From JACVRW01 sp963734365 (GTDB lineage Bacteria; Actinomycetota; Thermoleophilia; Solirubrobacterales; Thermoleophilaceae): a stretch of DNA of 64,000 nt. Below are positions 1 to 9,011 of the stretch, one piece after another. Each line of letters opens with the position of its first letter. Within the stretch, counting starts at the first letter, position 1. A program made the translations under genes and the position numbers. The stretch covers positions 124,001 to 188,000 of the forward strand of contig CAVTGV010000002.1 in assembly GCA_963734365.1 (NCBI GenBank). Direction: 5' to 3'. Below the pieces are notes generated by a model that saw only the letters and a list, made by a program, of their open reading frames with translations, did not search any database and was not told where the DNA came from.

Positions 1-435
1 CTGCCCGAGCCGGCACGCCTGCTCGTGCTCACGGGATCGGGGCCGGGCGCGGTGACCGCCCGTGAGGGCGCGCTCAAGCTGCGCGAGGCCTCTCGCCTGA
101 CCGCTGAGGGCTACGACGCCGAGATGCTCCTCCACGGCTCAGCCGTTCCGCTCGGGCCGGACGATGCGCTGCTCGTGCTCGGCAGCGGCCGCGACGGCGA
201 CGACTTCCTGGGCCAGCTCGCCAACGCCGCTCGCGCGGAGAACGTGCCGGTGGCGGAGCTCGATCAGCCCACTCCCTCTGACGAGCTGATGGTGCAGATC
301 CCGCTCACCGCGCGTCTACAGCTGCTCGCCGCCCGCCGCGCCGAGGCCGGCGGCCATGACCCGGACCTGGTGATCACGGGGGCCTGGGACGACGAGCGCC
401 TGTGGGCAACCGGGGCTCCGGGCCCGACGCCATAG
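1..435 (+). CDS. SIS-domain sugar-phosphate isomerase/aminotransferase-like protein (5' truncated)
   Basis: The frame is open from the first base, so the N-terminus lies outside the window. The visible 144 residues begin in the glycine-rich LTGSGPG loop of a SIS (sugar isomerase) domain. They continue with REGALKLREAS and a segment like the second SIS half of GlmS or AgaS proteins, ending in a helix (ARLQLLAARRAEAGGHDPD) typical of that family. These domains bind phosphosugars; the enzyme may be a glucosamine-6-phosphate deaminase or isomerase relative, but the catalytic part is not visible. It ends 49 bp before the ParA gene. Confidence 0.75.
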   Translation: MPEPARLLVLTGSGPGAVTAREGALKLREASRLTAEGYDAEMLLHGSAVPLGPDDALLVLGSGRDGDDFLGQLANAARAENVPVAELDQPTPSDELMVQIPLTARLQLLAARRAEAGGHDPDLVITGAWDDERLWATGAPGPTP

Positions 436-484
436 AGCATCGCTCGGAAGGAATCGCTCGCGTACGTGCGAATAGGCACTGCGT

Positions 485-1252
485 ATGACGCCCACGGCCA
501 AGGTCATCGCCTTCACCAACCAGAAGGGCGGCGTCGCCAAGACGACCACCACCCTCAACCTTGCGGCGGCGTTCGTCGAGCGGGGACATCGCGTGCTCTG
601 CGTCGACCTCGATCCGCAGGGCAACCTCACCATGAGCCAGGGGATCGACCCGGACTCGCTCGAGACCTCGATGTACGACGTGCTGGTGCACGGGCTCTCG
701 ATCCGAGAGGTGATCCGCAAGCGCGAGGTGGACGTGGCCTGCGCCTCGATCGACCTCGCCGGCGCCGAGATCGCGATGTCCACGATGATCGGCCGCGAGC
801 GCGCCCTGAAGAAGGCGCTCGCCCCGATCCTCGACGACTACGACTACATCTTCATCGACACCCCGCCCAGCCTCGGGCTGCTCACGATCAACGCGCTCAC
901 GACCTCCCAGAAGGTCATCGTCCCCGTCCAATGCGAGTATCTGTCCATGCGAGGGCTGATCCAGCTCCAGAACACGCTGTCGATGGTGCGTGAGGAGCTC
1001 AACCCGGACATCGAGATCGAGGGCATCCTGCCGACACTCGTGGACAACCGCACGGTGCACGCCAAGGAGGCGATCGAGATCCTCGAGGAGAACTTCGGGG
1101 ACCGCGTCTTCGCGTCACGCATCAACAAGACGGTGCGGTTCGCCGAGGCGCCGGTGAAGGGCATGTCGGTGCTCAAGTACGACCCGGACGGCAAGGCGGC
1201 CTACGCCTACCGTCAGCTAGCGGAGGAGGTCCTTGCGAATGGCAAGCGGTAA
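485..1252 (+). CDS. parA: ParA/Soj-family partition ATPase
   Basis: The 255-residue protein has the deviant Walker A box KGGVAKTT at residues 14-21. It also has VDLDPQGN (Walker A'), the FIDTPPSLG Walker B region and the C-terminal RFAEAPVKG segment, all characteristic of Soj/ParA chromosome-partition ATPases. Such proteins bind DNA as ATP dimers and position cargo such as ParB/parS complexes, or division factors in MipZ-type relatives. No parB lies next to it. Instead its last 14 bp overlap an ftsZ gene, which suggests translational coupling and a link to division. The ATG at 485 gives a standard-length protein. Confidence 0.93.
   Translation: MTPTAKVIAFTNQKGGVAKTTTTLNLAAAFVERGHRVLCVDLDPQGNLTMSQGIDPDSLETSMYDVLVHGLSIREVIRKREVDVACASIDLAGAEIAMSTMIGRERALKKALAPILDDYDYIFIDTPPSLGLLTINALTTSQKVIVPVQCEYLSMRGLIQLQNTLSMVREELNPDIEIEGILPTLVDNRTVHAKEAIEILEENFGDRVFASRINKTVRFAEAPVKGMSVLKYDPDGKAAYAYRQLAEEVLANGKR
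1222..1230 (+). promoter_or_regulatory. Strong Shine-Dalgarno deciding the ftsZ start
   Basis: GGAGGAGGT lies inside the 3' end of the ParA gene, with eight bases between it and the ATG at 1239. An in-frame TTG at 1233 is too close to it, so the ATG is preferred. The position implies coupled translation of the two genes. Confidence 0.8.
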
Positions 1253-2783
1253 CCGGGCGAGCATGCGCGAGGGTCCCCTGGCGCAGCTGTTTCGCAAGAC
1301 AGAGGACTCTCCCGAGAGTTCCGAGGCCGACGACAAGAAGCAGCCGAAGGCCGGCCGCCCGCTGCCCGAGGGCGGGCCCGCGCCGCAGGCCACCCGCCAG
1401 GCGCCCGAGCCCCAAGCGAATCGCGAGGGCGCAGAGCCGGTCGAGCGCACCGGTCCCCCGCCCCAGCCGGTCGGCGGTCGCATGACGGAGGCCGCCCGCC
1501 GCGCCGAGGAGCGCGAGGAGCGTCGGCGCGAGCGCCGGCAGAGCTCGGGCCGCTACGAGGGCGTGCCCACGCCCGAGGAGCGCCTGCGCTCGGTGTTCTC
1601 GGCGGACATCCCCGAGAACATCCTCGACCGTGAGCCCGAGTCGCCTTCGGTCTCCGACCCCACAGACCGTGAGCCGCTGCCGATGATCAGCGCGATGTCG
1701 AGCGGCGTGACCGAGCCGCTCCTGCGCGTGGTGGGAGTGGGCGGCGCCGGCGTCAACGCCGTCAACCGGATGATCGAGGCCGAGGTCGAGGGCGTGGAGT
1801 TCGTCGCCGTCAACACCGACATGCAGTCGCTCGAGGGCTCGGGCGCCGAGACCCGGGTGCACATCGGCCACGACATCACGCGCGGCCTCGGCTCCGGGTC
1901 CGACCCCGAGCTGGGCCGGGCCGCGGCCGTGGAGAGCTACGACGACCTGAAGGGCCGGCTCAAGGGCTCGGACATGGTCTTCATCACCGCCGGATCGGGC
2001 GGGGGCACCGGAACCGGTGCGGCGCCGGTGGTGGCGCGTATCTCGCGCGAGATCGGCGCACTCACCGTCGGCATCGTCACCAAGCCGTTCTCCTTCGAGG
2101 GCGCGCGCCGCGGCGAGCAGGCCGACCAGGGAGTGGAGGAGCTCGCCCGCGAGGTGGACACGCTCATCGTGATCCCCAACTCGCGGCTCCTCACCGTGCT
2201 CGACAAGTCGACCTCGATGGTCGAGGCCTTCCGCGTGGCGGACGACGTGCTGCGTCAAGGCGTTCAGGGCATCTCCGACCTGATCACCCTGCCCGGACTC
2301 ATCAACCTCGACTTCGCGGACGTCCGCACGATCATGTCGGAGGCGGGCCAGGCTCTCCTCGGCATCGGCATGGGCACCGGCGACAGGCGCGGGATGGATG
2401 CGGTGGAGCACGCGATCGAGTCTCCGCTGCTGGAGACCTCGCTCGAGGGGGCGCGGTCGATCCTGCTCTCGGTCACCGGCGGCCGGGATCTCTCGCTGTG
2501 GGAGGTCAACGAGGCCGCGAAGGCCGTGTCCGAGGCCGCCCATCCCGACGCGAACATCATCTTCGGGGCCATGGTCGACGAGAAGATCGAGGACCAGGTG
2601 TGGGTGACCGTCGTGGCCACCGGCTACGGCGACCGGCCGCTGCAGCGCGCGGCGCCGCGCCGGGAATCTCGGAGTATCCCCGCGGACGCCGAGCCGCGGG
2701 TGAGCCGGTCGCGTGAGCGCGAACGCCAGACCGCCGGGATGCTCAGCGACGTGGACGTCCCGGAGTTCATGCCGCGCGGCTGA
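1239..2783 (+). CDS. ftsZ: Cell division GTPase FtsZ with long N-terminal extension
   Basis: Tubulin-like GTPase that forms the cytokinetic ring. The FtsZ core starts near residue 160 (LRVVGVGGAGVNAVNRM). It has the signature GSGGGTGTGAAPVV near residue 250 and the T7 catalytic loop NLDFADVRT near residue 355. The protein ends in DVDVPEFMPRG, the usual tail that binds FtsA/SepF-type partners. All catalytic motifs look intact. The first ~160 residues are unusual: low-complexity, rich in Pro, Glu, Arg and Gln, with an RRAEEREERRRERR stretch, where FtsZ normally has only ~10-30 residues. The gene overlaps parA and is not beside ftsA, ftsQ or mur genes here. A second ordinary ftsZ elsewhere cannot be excluded. 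Confidence 0.95.
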   Translation: MASGNRASMREGPLAQLFRKTEDSPESSEADDKKQPKAGRPLPEGGPAPQATRQAPEPQANREGAEPVERTGPPPQPVGGRMTEAARRAEEREERRRERRQSSGRYEGVPTPEERLRSVFSADIPENILDREPESPSVSDPTDREPLPMISAMSSGVTEPLLRVVGVGGAGVNAVNRMIEAEVEGVEFVAVNTDMQSLEGSGAETRVHIGHDITRGLGSGSDPELGRAAAVESYDDLKGRLKGSDMVFITAGSGGGTGTGAAPVVARISREIGALTVGIVTKPFSFEGARRGEQADQGVEELAREVDTLIVIPNSRLLTVLDKSTSMVEAFRVADDVLRQGVQGISDLITLPGLINLDFADVRTIMSEAGQALLGIGMGTGDRRGMDAVEHAIESPLLETSLEGARSILLSVTGGRDLSLWEVNEAAKAVSEAAHPDANIIFGAMVDEKIEDQVWVTVVATGYGDRPLQRAAPRRESRSIPADAEPRVSRSRERERQTAGMLSDVDVPEFMPRG

Positions 2784-2834
2784 TCCGCCGTCTCCCCGCG
2801 TAGGTCCGGATCGCCGCGGGGATACGCTGGCCTC

Positions 2835-4364
2835 ATGAGAGGGGTCGTAGCCGCCGGTCATCCGCTCACCGCGGGGGCCGGAGCCGATGTTCTACGCGCC
2901 GGCGGCAACGCCGTGGACGCGGCGGTGGCGTGCGTGCTCATGTCCTTCGTCGCCGAGTCGCCCCTCACCGGGCCGGGTGCCGGCGGCTTCATGCTCGTGC
3001 ACACGCCGGCAGGCGGCAGCCACCTGCTCGATTTCTTCGTGGCCGCGCCAGGCCGCGGGGACGAGAGCCGCGAACCGGCCTCGCTGGTGCCGATCGACGT
3101 CCATTTCTCCGAGGACGCCATTCAGCGCTTCAACGTGGGCCCGTCGTCGTGCGGGGCCTACGGAACGACCCTGGGCCTCGCCGAGGCGCTCTCGCGGTTC
3201 GGCACCGTGTCGCTCGCCGACCTGTGCGCCCCGGCCGCCCGGGCGGCCCGCGAGGGGGTCGAGGTCGTGCCTATGCAGGCCTTCCTGTTCACGATCCTCG
3301 AGCCGATCCTCCGCTCGACCCCCGAGAGCGACGCCCTCTACGCGCCGGAGGGGCGGACCCTGCGCGAGGGCGAGACCATCCGGCTGCCGGAGCTGGGCGC
3401 GCTGCTCGAGCGACTGGGCGCCGAGGGCCCTGACTTCCTCTACCGCGGTGACGTGGCCGCGGCCTGCAGCGCATGGGTGCTCGAGCGCGGCGGACTTCTC
3501 ACCACCGATGACTTGGCCGCCTACGAGGTGATCGAACGGCCTCCGGCGCGCGTGAGCTACCAGGGCCGCGAGGTGCTCACCAACCCGCCGCCGTCGTCGG
3601 GCGGGATTCTGATCGCTGATGCGCTGGGCATCCTCGAACGGCTCGAGCGGCCGCACGACCCGGGCGTGATCGCCGAGGTGATCGCGTCTACGAACCGGGC
3701 CCGGGACGAGGAATTCCTCGAGGGACTTGGACGCGAGGGCTACCTCGAACGCTTCCTCGCCAAGGATGCGCTCGACTCGGTGGCGACCGAGGTCCGCTCG
3801 CGCCTGGGCAACACCACCCACGTCTCGGTGATGGACGGGGAGGGAGCCTGCGCGTCGGTCACGTGCTCGAACGGCTCCTGCTCGGGCGTGGTGGTGCCCG
3901 GCACCGGCATGCACCTCAACAACATGCTGGGCGAGCAGGACCTGAACCCGCTCGGTTTTCACCGTCACGACCCCGGGGCGCGCGTGCCGAGCATGATGTC
4001 GCCCACCGTGGTGCTCTCTGAGGGCCGCCCGGAGATCGCCATCGGCAGCGCGGGCTCCAACCGCATCCGCTCGGCGATCCTGCAGACGGTGCTCGCCGTG
4101 CTCGATCTCGGCCTTCCCGCGCAGGAGGCGGTGTCGAGACCGCGCATCCACGTGGAGGGCCGGGAGGTGGATGCCGAGCCGGGGGTCGACGAGGCCTCCC
4201 TCGAGCGGCTGGAGGCCGGAGCCTGGTCGGTTCGCCGCTGGACGGAGCAGAACCTCTTCTTCGGCGGCGTGCAGGCCGTGGCCCGCAACCCGGCCAGTGG
4301 CGAGCTCACCGGCGGGGGCGACCCGCGCCGGGGCGGCGTGGTGGAGGCAGTGCCCGAGGGCTAG
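2835..4364 (+). CDS. ggt: Gamma-glutamyltransferase family protein
   Basis: Ntn-hydrolase that cleaves gamma-glutamyl bonds (glutathione and related amides). The 509-residue protein opens with the family pattern AAGHPLTAGAGADVLRAGGNAVDAAVA and the GPGAGGFM motif. Near residue 327 it has NTTHVSV, where the first Thr of the mature small subunit is the nucleophile after self-cleavage. The small subunit carries GSAGSNRIRSA, close to the family's GSPGG oxyanion loop. No signal peptide is visible, so it may act in the cytoplasm or be a GGT-like acylase. The ATG at 2835 is the first in frame and has family-like residues directly after it. Confidence 0.9.
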   Translation: MRGVVAAGHPLTAGAGADVLRAGGNAVDAAVACVLMSFVAESPLTGPGAGGFMLVHTPAGGSHLLDFFVAAPGRGDESREPASLVPIDVHFSEDAIQRFNVGPSSCGAYGTTLGLAEALSRFGTVSLADLCAPAARAAREGVEVVPMQAFLFTILEPILRSTPESDALYAPEGRTLREGETIRLPELGALLERLGAEGPDFLYRGDVAAACSAWVLERGGLLTTDDLAAYEVIERPPARVSYQGREVLTNPPPSSGGILIADALGILERLERPHDPGVIAEVIASTNRARDEEFLEGLGREGYLERFLAKDALDSVATEVRSRLGNTTHVSVMDGEGACASVTCSNGSCSGVVVPGTGMHLNNMLGEQDLNPLGFHRHDPGARVPSMMSPTVVLSEGRPEIAIGSAGSNRIRSAILQTVLAVLDLGLPAQEAVSRPRIHVEGREVDAEPGVDEASLERLEAGAWSVRRWTEQNLFFGGVQAVARNPASGELTGGGDPRRGGVVEAVPEG

Positions 4365-4379
4365 CTGTAGTTCCTGAGC

Positions 4380-4607
4380 ACGTTGTTCATCCGGCGGATG
4401 GATCGGCGGCGCTGGTGGCGGATCTCCAGGGTGATTCTCCTGGCGCCGCGGATCGGCGCCGACCGCTGCGGAATCGTGGCGAAGGTCCATCACGCTCTGG
4501 TGGACGGCAAGTCGGCGCTGGAGGTGGCCCGGCTGGCAGCTGCTCCGGACGGGCGCGTTAAGAGCTTCCCGCGATGTCCGTTTGCCTGGATAGGAGCAGC
4601 GCCCTGA
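4380..4607 (+). pseudogene. Relic of a wax ester synthase/diacylglycerol acyltransferase (WS/DGAT) gene
   Basis: A short open stretch encodes MDRRRWWRIS followed by GIVAKVHHALVDGKSALEV. The HHALVDG at 4488-4508 is the HHxxxDG active-site motif of WS/DGAT acyltransferases, and the DRRRxxWRIS residues fit the segment just before it. An intact enzyme has about 450 residues; here only about 75 are readable before the frame loses resemblance and stops. Bases 4620-4740 may hold further decayed sequence, but I could not match it. This is the only stretch in the window longer than 300 bp without an intact gene (4365-4769). Confidence 0.6.
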
Positions 4608-4769
4608 CTGGCTTGGGGCGAGCTGGTTCTTACCTCGCCTGGGCAGTCGCTGGTGGACGTGCGCCGAGCTGTCTCGAAGCTCGCGGCTTGGCGGCTGGGC
4701 GGCAGCGGGGACGACCGTCCGTGCGTGTATACATCCGCTCGACTGGTTGGCGAGGAGGGGAGCGCGACT

Positions 4770-5159
4770 GTGCCGATAGCGGCCGACTATCCGTTCATGG
4801 ATGTCTTGTGGTCGATGATCATCTTCTTCTTCTGGGTGATCTGGATCTGGATCGTGATCACGGTCTTGATCGACGTGTTCCGCCGCCACGACATCGGTGG
4901 CTTCGCCAAGGCGCTCTGGGTGGTCTTCGTGGTCATCCTGCCGTGGCTCGGCGTGCTGATCTATCTGATCGTCGAGCACGACGGGATGCGCGAGCGCAGC
5001 GTGAGCCAGGCGCAGGCACAGAAGGAGCAGTTCGACCAGTACGTGCGTGAGGCGGCAGGCGGTTCCGCCGACGAGATCGCCAAGGCCAAGCAGCTACTCG
5101 ACCAGGGGGCGATCACGCAGGACGAGTTCGACGCGCTCAAGGCGAAGGCGCTCTCGTAA
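4770..5159 (+). CDS. PLDc_N / SHOCT-domain small membrane protein
   Basis: The 129-residue protein has two close membrane segments (WSMIIFFFWVIWIWIVITVL and ALWVVFVVILPWLGVLIYLI) joined by DVFRRHDIGGFAK. This is the pattern of the phospholipase-D nuclease N-terminal (PLDc_N) family. The C-terminus (AKAKQLLDQGAITQDEFDALKAKAL) is a SHOCT oligomerisation motif. The role of such proteins is unknown; they probably assemble at the membrane. The start is taken as GTG at 4770, with GAGGAGGGG upstream and family-like residues right after. An in-frame upstream ATG at 4653 would add an unrelated, probably relic-derived N-terminus. Confidence 0.8.
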   Translation: MPIAADYPFMDVLWSMIIFFFWVIWIWIVITVLIDVFRRHDIGGFAKALWVVFVVILPWLGVLIYLIVEHDGMRERSVSQAQAQKEQFDQYVREAAGGSADEIAKAKQLLDQGAITQDEFDALKAKALS

Positions 5160-5247
5160 CTCGACGGGCGACCGAACACTCTCGATGGCAGCTGCCTTCT
5201 GGCCGGGGAGCTCGGGCGGCTTGCTCGCTCCGTGAGCATATGGGCGT

Positions 5248-6690
5248 GTGAGCGCCGCGGTGTCCATATCGGCTTCCGAGCGGCGCAGGTTCCTGGCCCC
5301 GCTCGCACTGGCCCAGTTCATCTGCAGCTTCGCCGGCTCGAACATGAACGTGATGATCAACGACATCACGCAGGATCTCGACACGACCGTGGCCGGGGTG
5401 CAGGCCGCTATCACGCTGTTCCTGCTGATCATGGCCATCCTCATGATCCCGTGCAGCAAGCTCACCGACCGCTGGGGTCGCAAGCGCTGCTTCACCGCCG
5501 GTCTCGTGCTGTACGGGATCGGCGCGCTGCTGAGTGCGGTGTCTCCCAGCCTCGGCGTCCTGATCCTGGGCAACTCGGTGCTGGAGGGCGTCGGCACGGC
5601 GCTGCTCATCCCCCCGGTCTACATCCTCACGACGTTGCGCTTCAGCGACCTCACCTCGCGCGCCCGTGCCTTCGGCGTCATCAGCGGCATGGGTGGCGTG
5701 GGCGCCGCGGCGGGGCCGTTGATCGGTGGCGTCATCACGACGGGAATCAGCTGGCGCGCCGCGTTCGTCTTCCAGGCCTTGGTGGTCGCGGCGATCGTCC
5801 TGCTGAGCCGCAGGATCGAGGATCCGATCGCGGCGGACCCCACGCGCCCCTTCGACGCCTTCGGAGCGATCCTGTCGGCCGTCGGCATGTTCTGCGTGGT
5901 GTTCGGGATCTTGCAGGCCGACAACAACGTCGCGCTGATGGCTGGGTTCGTGGCCGCTGGGGCCGCGTTCTTGATCTGGTTCTTCCTCTACATCCGCCGC
6001 CGCGAGCGAGTCGGCAAGGAACCGCTGCTGTCCACAGGGCTGTTCAGGAACCGAACGTCGAACCTCGGTCTGGCCACGCAGAACATCCAGTGGCTGCTGC
6101 TGATGGGGACGTCGTTCGTGGTTGCCGTGTTCCTGCAGACGGTCCGCGGCTACAACGCGATCGAGACGGGTGTCATCTTCACCGCCGCGACGCTGGGCGT
6201 CCTCGCATCCTCGCTCGGGGCCGAGCGATTCGCCAAGCGGCGTTCGCAAAAAGCGCTGATAATGGCGGGCTTCGTGACGACCTTGGCGGGGATCGGCCTC
6301 CTGCTGGCCCTGGTCGGGGCCTCGTCGCGAGTCGTCGCCTTCGCGCCCGGCCTGCTGCTGATCGGCCTGGGGCTCGGGCTGATGCTGACCCCGTCGGTCA
6401 ACGTCGTTCAATCCAGCTTTCCGGAGCAGTTGCAGGGTGAGATCTCCGGGCTGTCGCGCAGCATCTCCAACCTTGGCTCGTCCTTCGGCACCGCGATAGC
6501 CGGCACGATCCTGGTCTCCGACCTCGCATCGGGGAACACGAGCTACGTAGTCGCCATGGTCGTGCTCGCGGCGCTTGCGCTAGTCGGGCTGGCCGTGGCC
6601 GCTCTACTCCCGCGCGGCCCCGAGCAGCACAGCACGTCGAGCCAAACCATGACGCCACACGCGCCGCGCCCGGCCGTCCAGGCCGAATAG
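5248..6690 (+). CDS. MFS transporter (DHA2-type drug/solute exporter)
   Basis: The 480-residue integral membrane protein has at least 12 hydrophobic segments. The loop between helices 2 and 3 (KLTDRWGRKR) is the MFS motif A, and LEGVGTALLIPPVYIL and SGMGGVGAAAGPLIGG match motif C-like exporter helices. The layout resembles the DHA2 (14-helix) proton-driven exporters of the EmrB/QacA type. The substrate cannot be read from sequence, and no adjacent regulator points to one. The GTG at 5248 places the first helix at about residue 15. Confidence 0.88.
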   Translation: MSAAVSISASERRRFLAPLALAQFICSFAGSNMNVMINDITQDLDTTVAGVQAAITLFLLIMAILMIPCSKLTDRWGRKRCFTAGLVLYGIGALLSAVSPSLGVLILGNSVLEGVGTALLIPPVYILTTLRFSDLTSRARAFGVISGMGGVGAAAGPLIGGVITTGISWRAAFVFQALVVAAIVLLSRRIEDPIAADPTRPFDAFGAILSAVGMFCVVFGILQADNNVALMAGFVAAGAAFLIWFFLYIRRRERVGKEPLLSTGLFRNRTSNLGLATQNIQWLLLMGTSFVVAVFLQTVRGYNAIETGVIFTAATLGVLASSLGAERFAKRRSQKALIMAGFVTTLAGIGLLLALVGASSRVVAFAPGLLLIGLGLGLMLTPSVNVVQSSFPEQLQGEISGLSRSISNLGSSFGTAIAGTILVSDLASGNTSYVVAMVVLAALALVGLAVAALLPRGPEQHSTSSQTMTPHAPRPAVQAE

Positions 6691-6865
6691 CTCACGGTCC
6701 CGGTAACACGAGCGGACCCGAGCAAGGAGGCAACCCGGGTTATCTCACTCGTCAACGCTTACCTCAGCCGAGTGTACGCCTGGGGCTCCTCGTCAGGCCG
6801 GGGGTCTCGTCGTCGTCGGTCGCCGCGACCTTCCGGCCCGGCAGGCGGGCGGCAGTGACGATCGA

Positions 6866-7485
6866 CTACGCGCCGCGCAGGTGCCCGTTGCCGCTCGCTC
6901 GCTCGGCCGCCTGCTCGGCCATCCGGATCCGCTCGAGGGCTTCGCTGAAGAGAGTGCCGAGCTGCTCGAGGCGGTCGCTCTCCGAGCGCTGCTCGAGCAG
7001 CTTCTGCTTGGCGGCGGGCTCGACGTCGAGGGTCGCCGCCATTCCGTACGCGTCGAGACGGTCGAGAGCATCGGACTCGGGCCGGGAGTCCGTGACCTGC
7101 TCGACCAGGTCGGCGTAGCGCTCGCGCGCCTGGTCCGCGGCTTCGTCGTCCGCGGGCTCCTCGGTGGGGAGGACCTCCACGTCCCCGGCCGGGTAGGGCA
7201 GGTCCTCGATGCGGCGCAGCAGGCGGAAGGGATCGGTCCCCTCCACCAGGATGTTGATCCGGCCGTCCTCGAAGCGCTCGAGCACTCGCGAGATGCGGGC
7301 CGAGCAGCCCACGTCCTTGAGCCCTCGTCCGAGAGCCAGATGATCCCGAACTCGGTCTCGTCGTCGAGGCACTCGCCGATCATGGTCTTGTAGCGGTCCT
7401 CGAAGATGTGCAGCGGCACAAGCTCCTGCGGGAGCAGCACGAGGCCAAGGGGAAACAGCGGGAAGCGCTCGATCATCTGCGCCAT
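6866..7485 (-). pseudogene. LON substrate-binding (PUA-like) domain protein, single frameshift
   Basis: The N-terminal frame (MAQMIERFPLFPLGLVLLPQ then LHIFEDRYKTMIGECL) is a classic LON N-terminal substrate-recognition domain. Such stand-alone proteins are of about 200 residues. Near 7322 the match jumps to another frame, which continues DVGCSARISRVLERFEDGRINILVEG and ends in a helical tail. One missing base in the run that reads gagccc on the plus strand accounts for it. Both halves are otherwise well conserved, so it is either a very recent mutation or a sequencing error. Divergent from the photolyase gene with 74 bp between. Confidence 0.8.
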
Positions 7486-7559
7486 CTCCTCTAGAGGCTA
7501 GTGGCGACCGGCCTCGCCGTGGGCGCCATCCGGCGGCCGCGGCGGTTCGTATCTCCTGT

Positions 7560-8948
7560 GTGCCCGCCCTCCTCTGGCTTACACGTGACCTGCGCGTCCA
7601 CGACCATCCGGCGCTGCGAGCTGCGCTCGACGCCGACGAAACCGTGGTGCCCGTGTTCTGCTTCGACGACCGCCTGCTGCACGGCCGCCACGCCTCCGGG
7701 CCGCGCACGCAGTTCCTGCTCGAGTCGCTCGAGGACCTGCGCGAGCGGCTGGACGGCCAGCTCGTGATCCGGCACGGCCCGCCCGAGAAGGAGCTGGTCG
7801 CGCTCGCCGCCGAGCTCGAGGCGGGGGAGGTCCACTTCACCGCCGACTCGGGCCCGTTCGCGCGCCGGCGCATGGAACGTGTCTGGCGCGCGCTCCAGCG
7901 CGCCGAGATCGAGCCGAACGCCCACCCCGGCCTGCACGCGGTCGACGACCTCACCGCGCTGCGCACCAAGAACGGCAAGCCCTACACCGTCTTCAGTCCC
8001 TTCCACCGCTCGTGGCTCGAGATGCCGCGCCGCGAGGTCGTGGGGCGCCCCCGCAAGCTGCCATCGCTGCCCAGCGGCCTCGCCAAGGGCCGCATCCCGT
8101 CGCTGTCGGACCTGGCGCTCGAGCAGGAGGTGCCCGAGCCCCCGCCGGGAGGTGAGACCGCCGCCCGCGAGCGGCTCAAGGCCTTTCTCGGCGATCAGGT
8201 CCAGAGCTATACGGACAACCACGACGCGCTGGGCCGCGACAGGACGTCGCGTCTCTCGCCCTACCTGCACTTCGGATGTGTGTCTCCCCGCGAGATCGAG
8301 GAGCGGCTCCCGGGCGGCAAGGGAGCCGAGGCCTTCCGGCGCCAGCTGTGCTGGCGCGACTTCTACCACCACGTGCTGCGCGAGTTTCCCCGCAACGCGC
8401 GCTCGGAGTTCCAGGAGCGCTACCGGGGCTCGATCTCATGGAGCTACGCCGAGAAGCGCTTCGAGGCCTGGTGCGAGGGCCGCACCGGCTACCCGCTCGT
8501 GGACGCCGCCATGCGCCAGCTGCGCCGCGAGGGCTGGATGCACAACCGCGCCCGGCTGGTGGTCGGGTCGTTCCTGACCAAGCACCTGGGGATCGACTGG
8601 CGCTGGGGCGAGCGCTGGTTCATGCGTTTCCTGGTCGACGGCGACGAGGCCAACAACAACGGCAACTGGCAGTGGATCGCGTCGGTGGGGGTGGATCCGC
8701 AGCCCTTCTTCCGTCGCATCTACAACCCCACGCTGCACCTGGAGCGCTACGACCCGGAGGGGCGCTACGTGCGCCGCTACGTGGACGAGCTGCGCGACGT
8801 GCCCGACGACTACCTGCGCGAGCCCTGGACCATGCCGGAGGACGTGCAGCGTGAGGCCGGGTGCGTGATCGGCGAGGACTATCCGGAGCCGATCGTGGAC
8901 CACCGGGAGGCGCGCGAGCGGGCCTTCGCGCGCTACAGCGTGGGCTAG
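7560..8948 (+). CDS. phrB: Deoxyribodipyrimidine photo-lyase
   Basis: Light-driven repair of cyclobutane pyrimidine dimers using FAD. The 462-residue protein starts with the photolyase Rossmann domain (LLWLTRDLRVHDHPALRAAL) that binds the antenna cofactor. It ends with the FAD domain: TSRLSPYLHFGCVSPREI, WREF-type RQLCWRDFYHH, MHNRARLVVGSFLTKHL and the signature DEANNNGNWQWIASVG, all intact. Length and motifs fit class I CPD photolyase rather than cryptochrome. The start is GTG at 7560, since no in-frame ATG precedes the domain. Confidence 0.95.
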   Translation: MPALLWLTRDLRVHDHPALRAALDADETVVPVFCFDDRLLHGRHASGPRTQFLLESLEDLRERLDGQLVIRHGPPEKELVALAAELEAGEVHFTADSGPFARRRMERVWRALQRAEIEPNAHPGLHAVDDLTALRTKNGKPYTVFSPFHRSWLEMPRREVVGRPRKLPSLPSGLAKGRIPSLSDLALEQEVPEPPPGGETAARERLKAFLGDQVQSYTDNHDALGRDRTSRLSPYLHFGCVSPREIEERLPGGKGAEAFRRQLCWRDFYHHVLREFPRNARSEFQERYRGSISWSYAEKRFEAWCEGRTGYPLVDAAMRQLRREGWMHNRARLVVGSFLTKHLGIDWRWGERWFMRFLVDGDEANNNGNWQWIASVGVDPQPFFRRIYNPTLHLERYDPEGRYVRRYVDELRDVPDDYLREPWTMPEDVQREAGCVIGEDYPEPIVDHREARERAFARYSVG

Positions 8949-9011
8949 CCAGGCGTCCAGCCGCCAGCGGTCGCGGTCACGGCGGGCCGGGGCGGCGCCG
9001 ATAGAGCGAGC

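Noticed and set aside
4574..5050. Open frame overlapping the PLDc_N/SHOCT gene
   Set aside because: Composition is that of a shadow frame, and the overlapping frame has clear membrane helices and a SHOCT motif.
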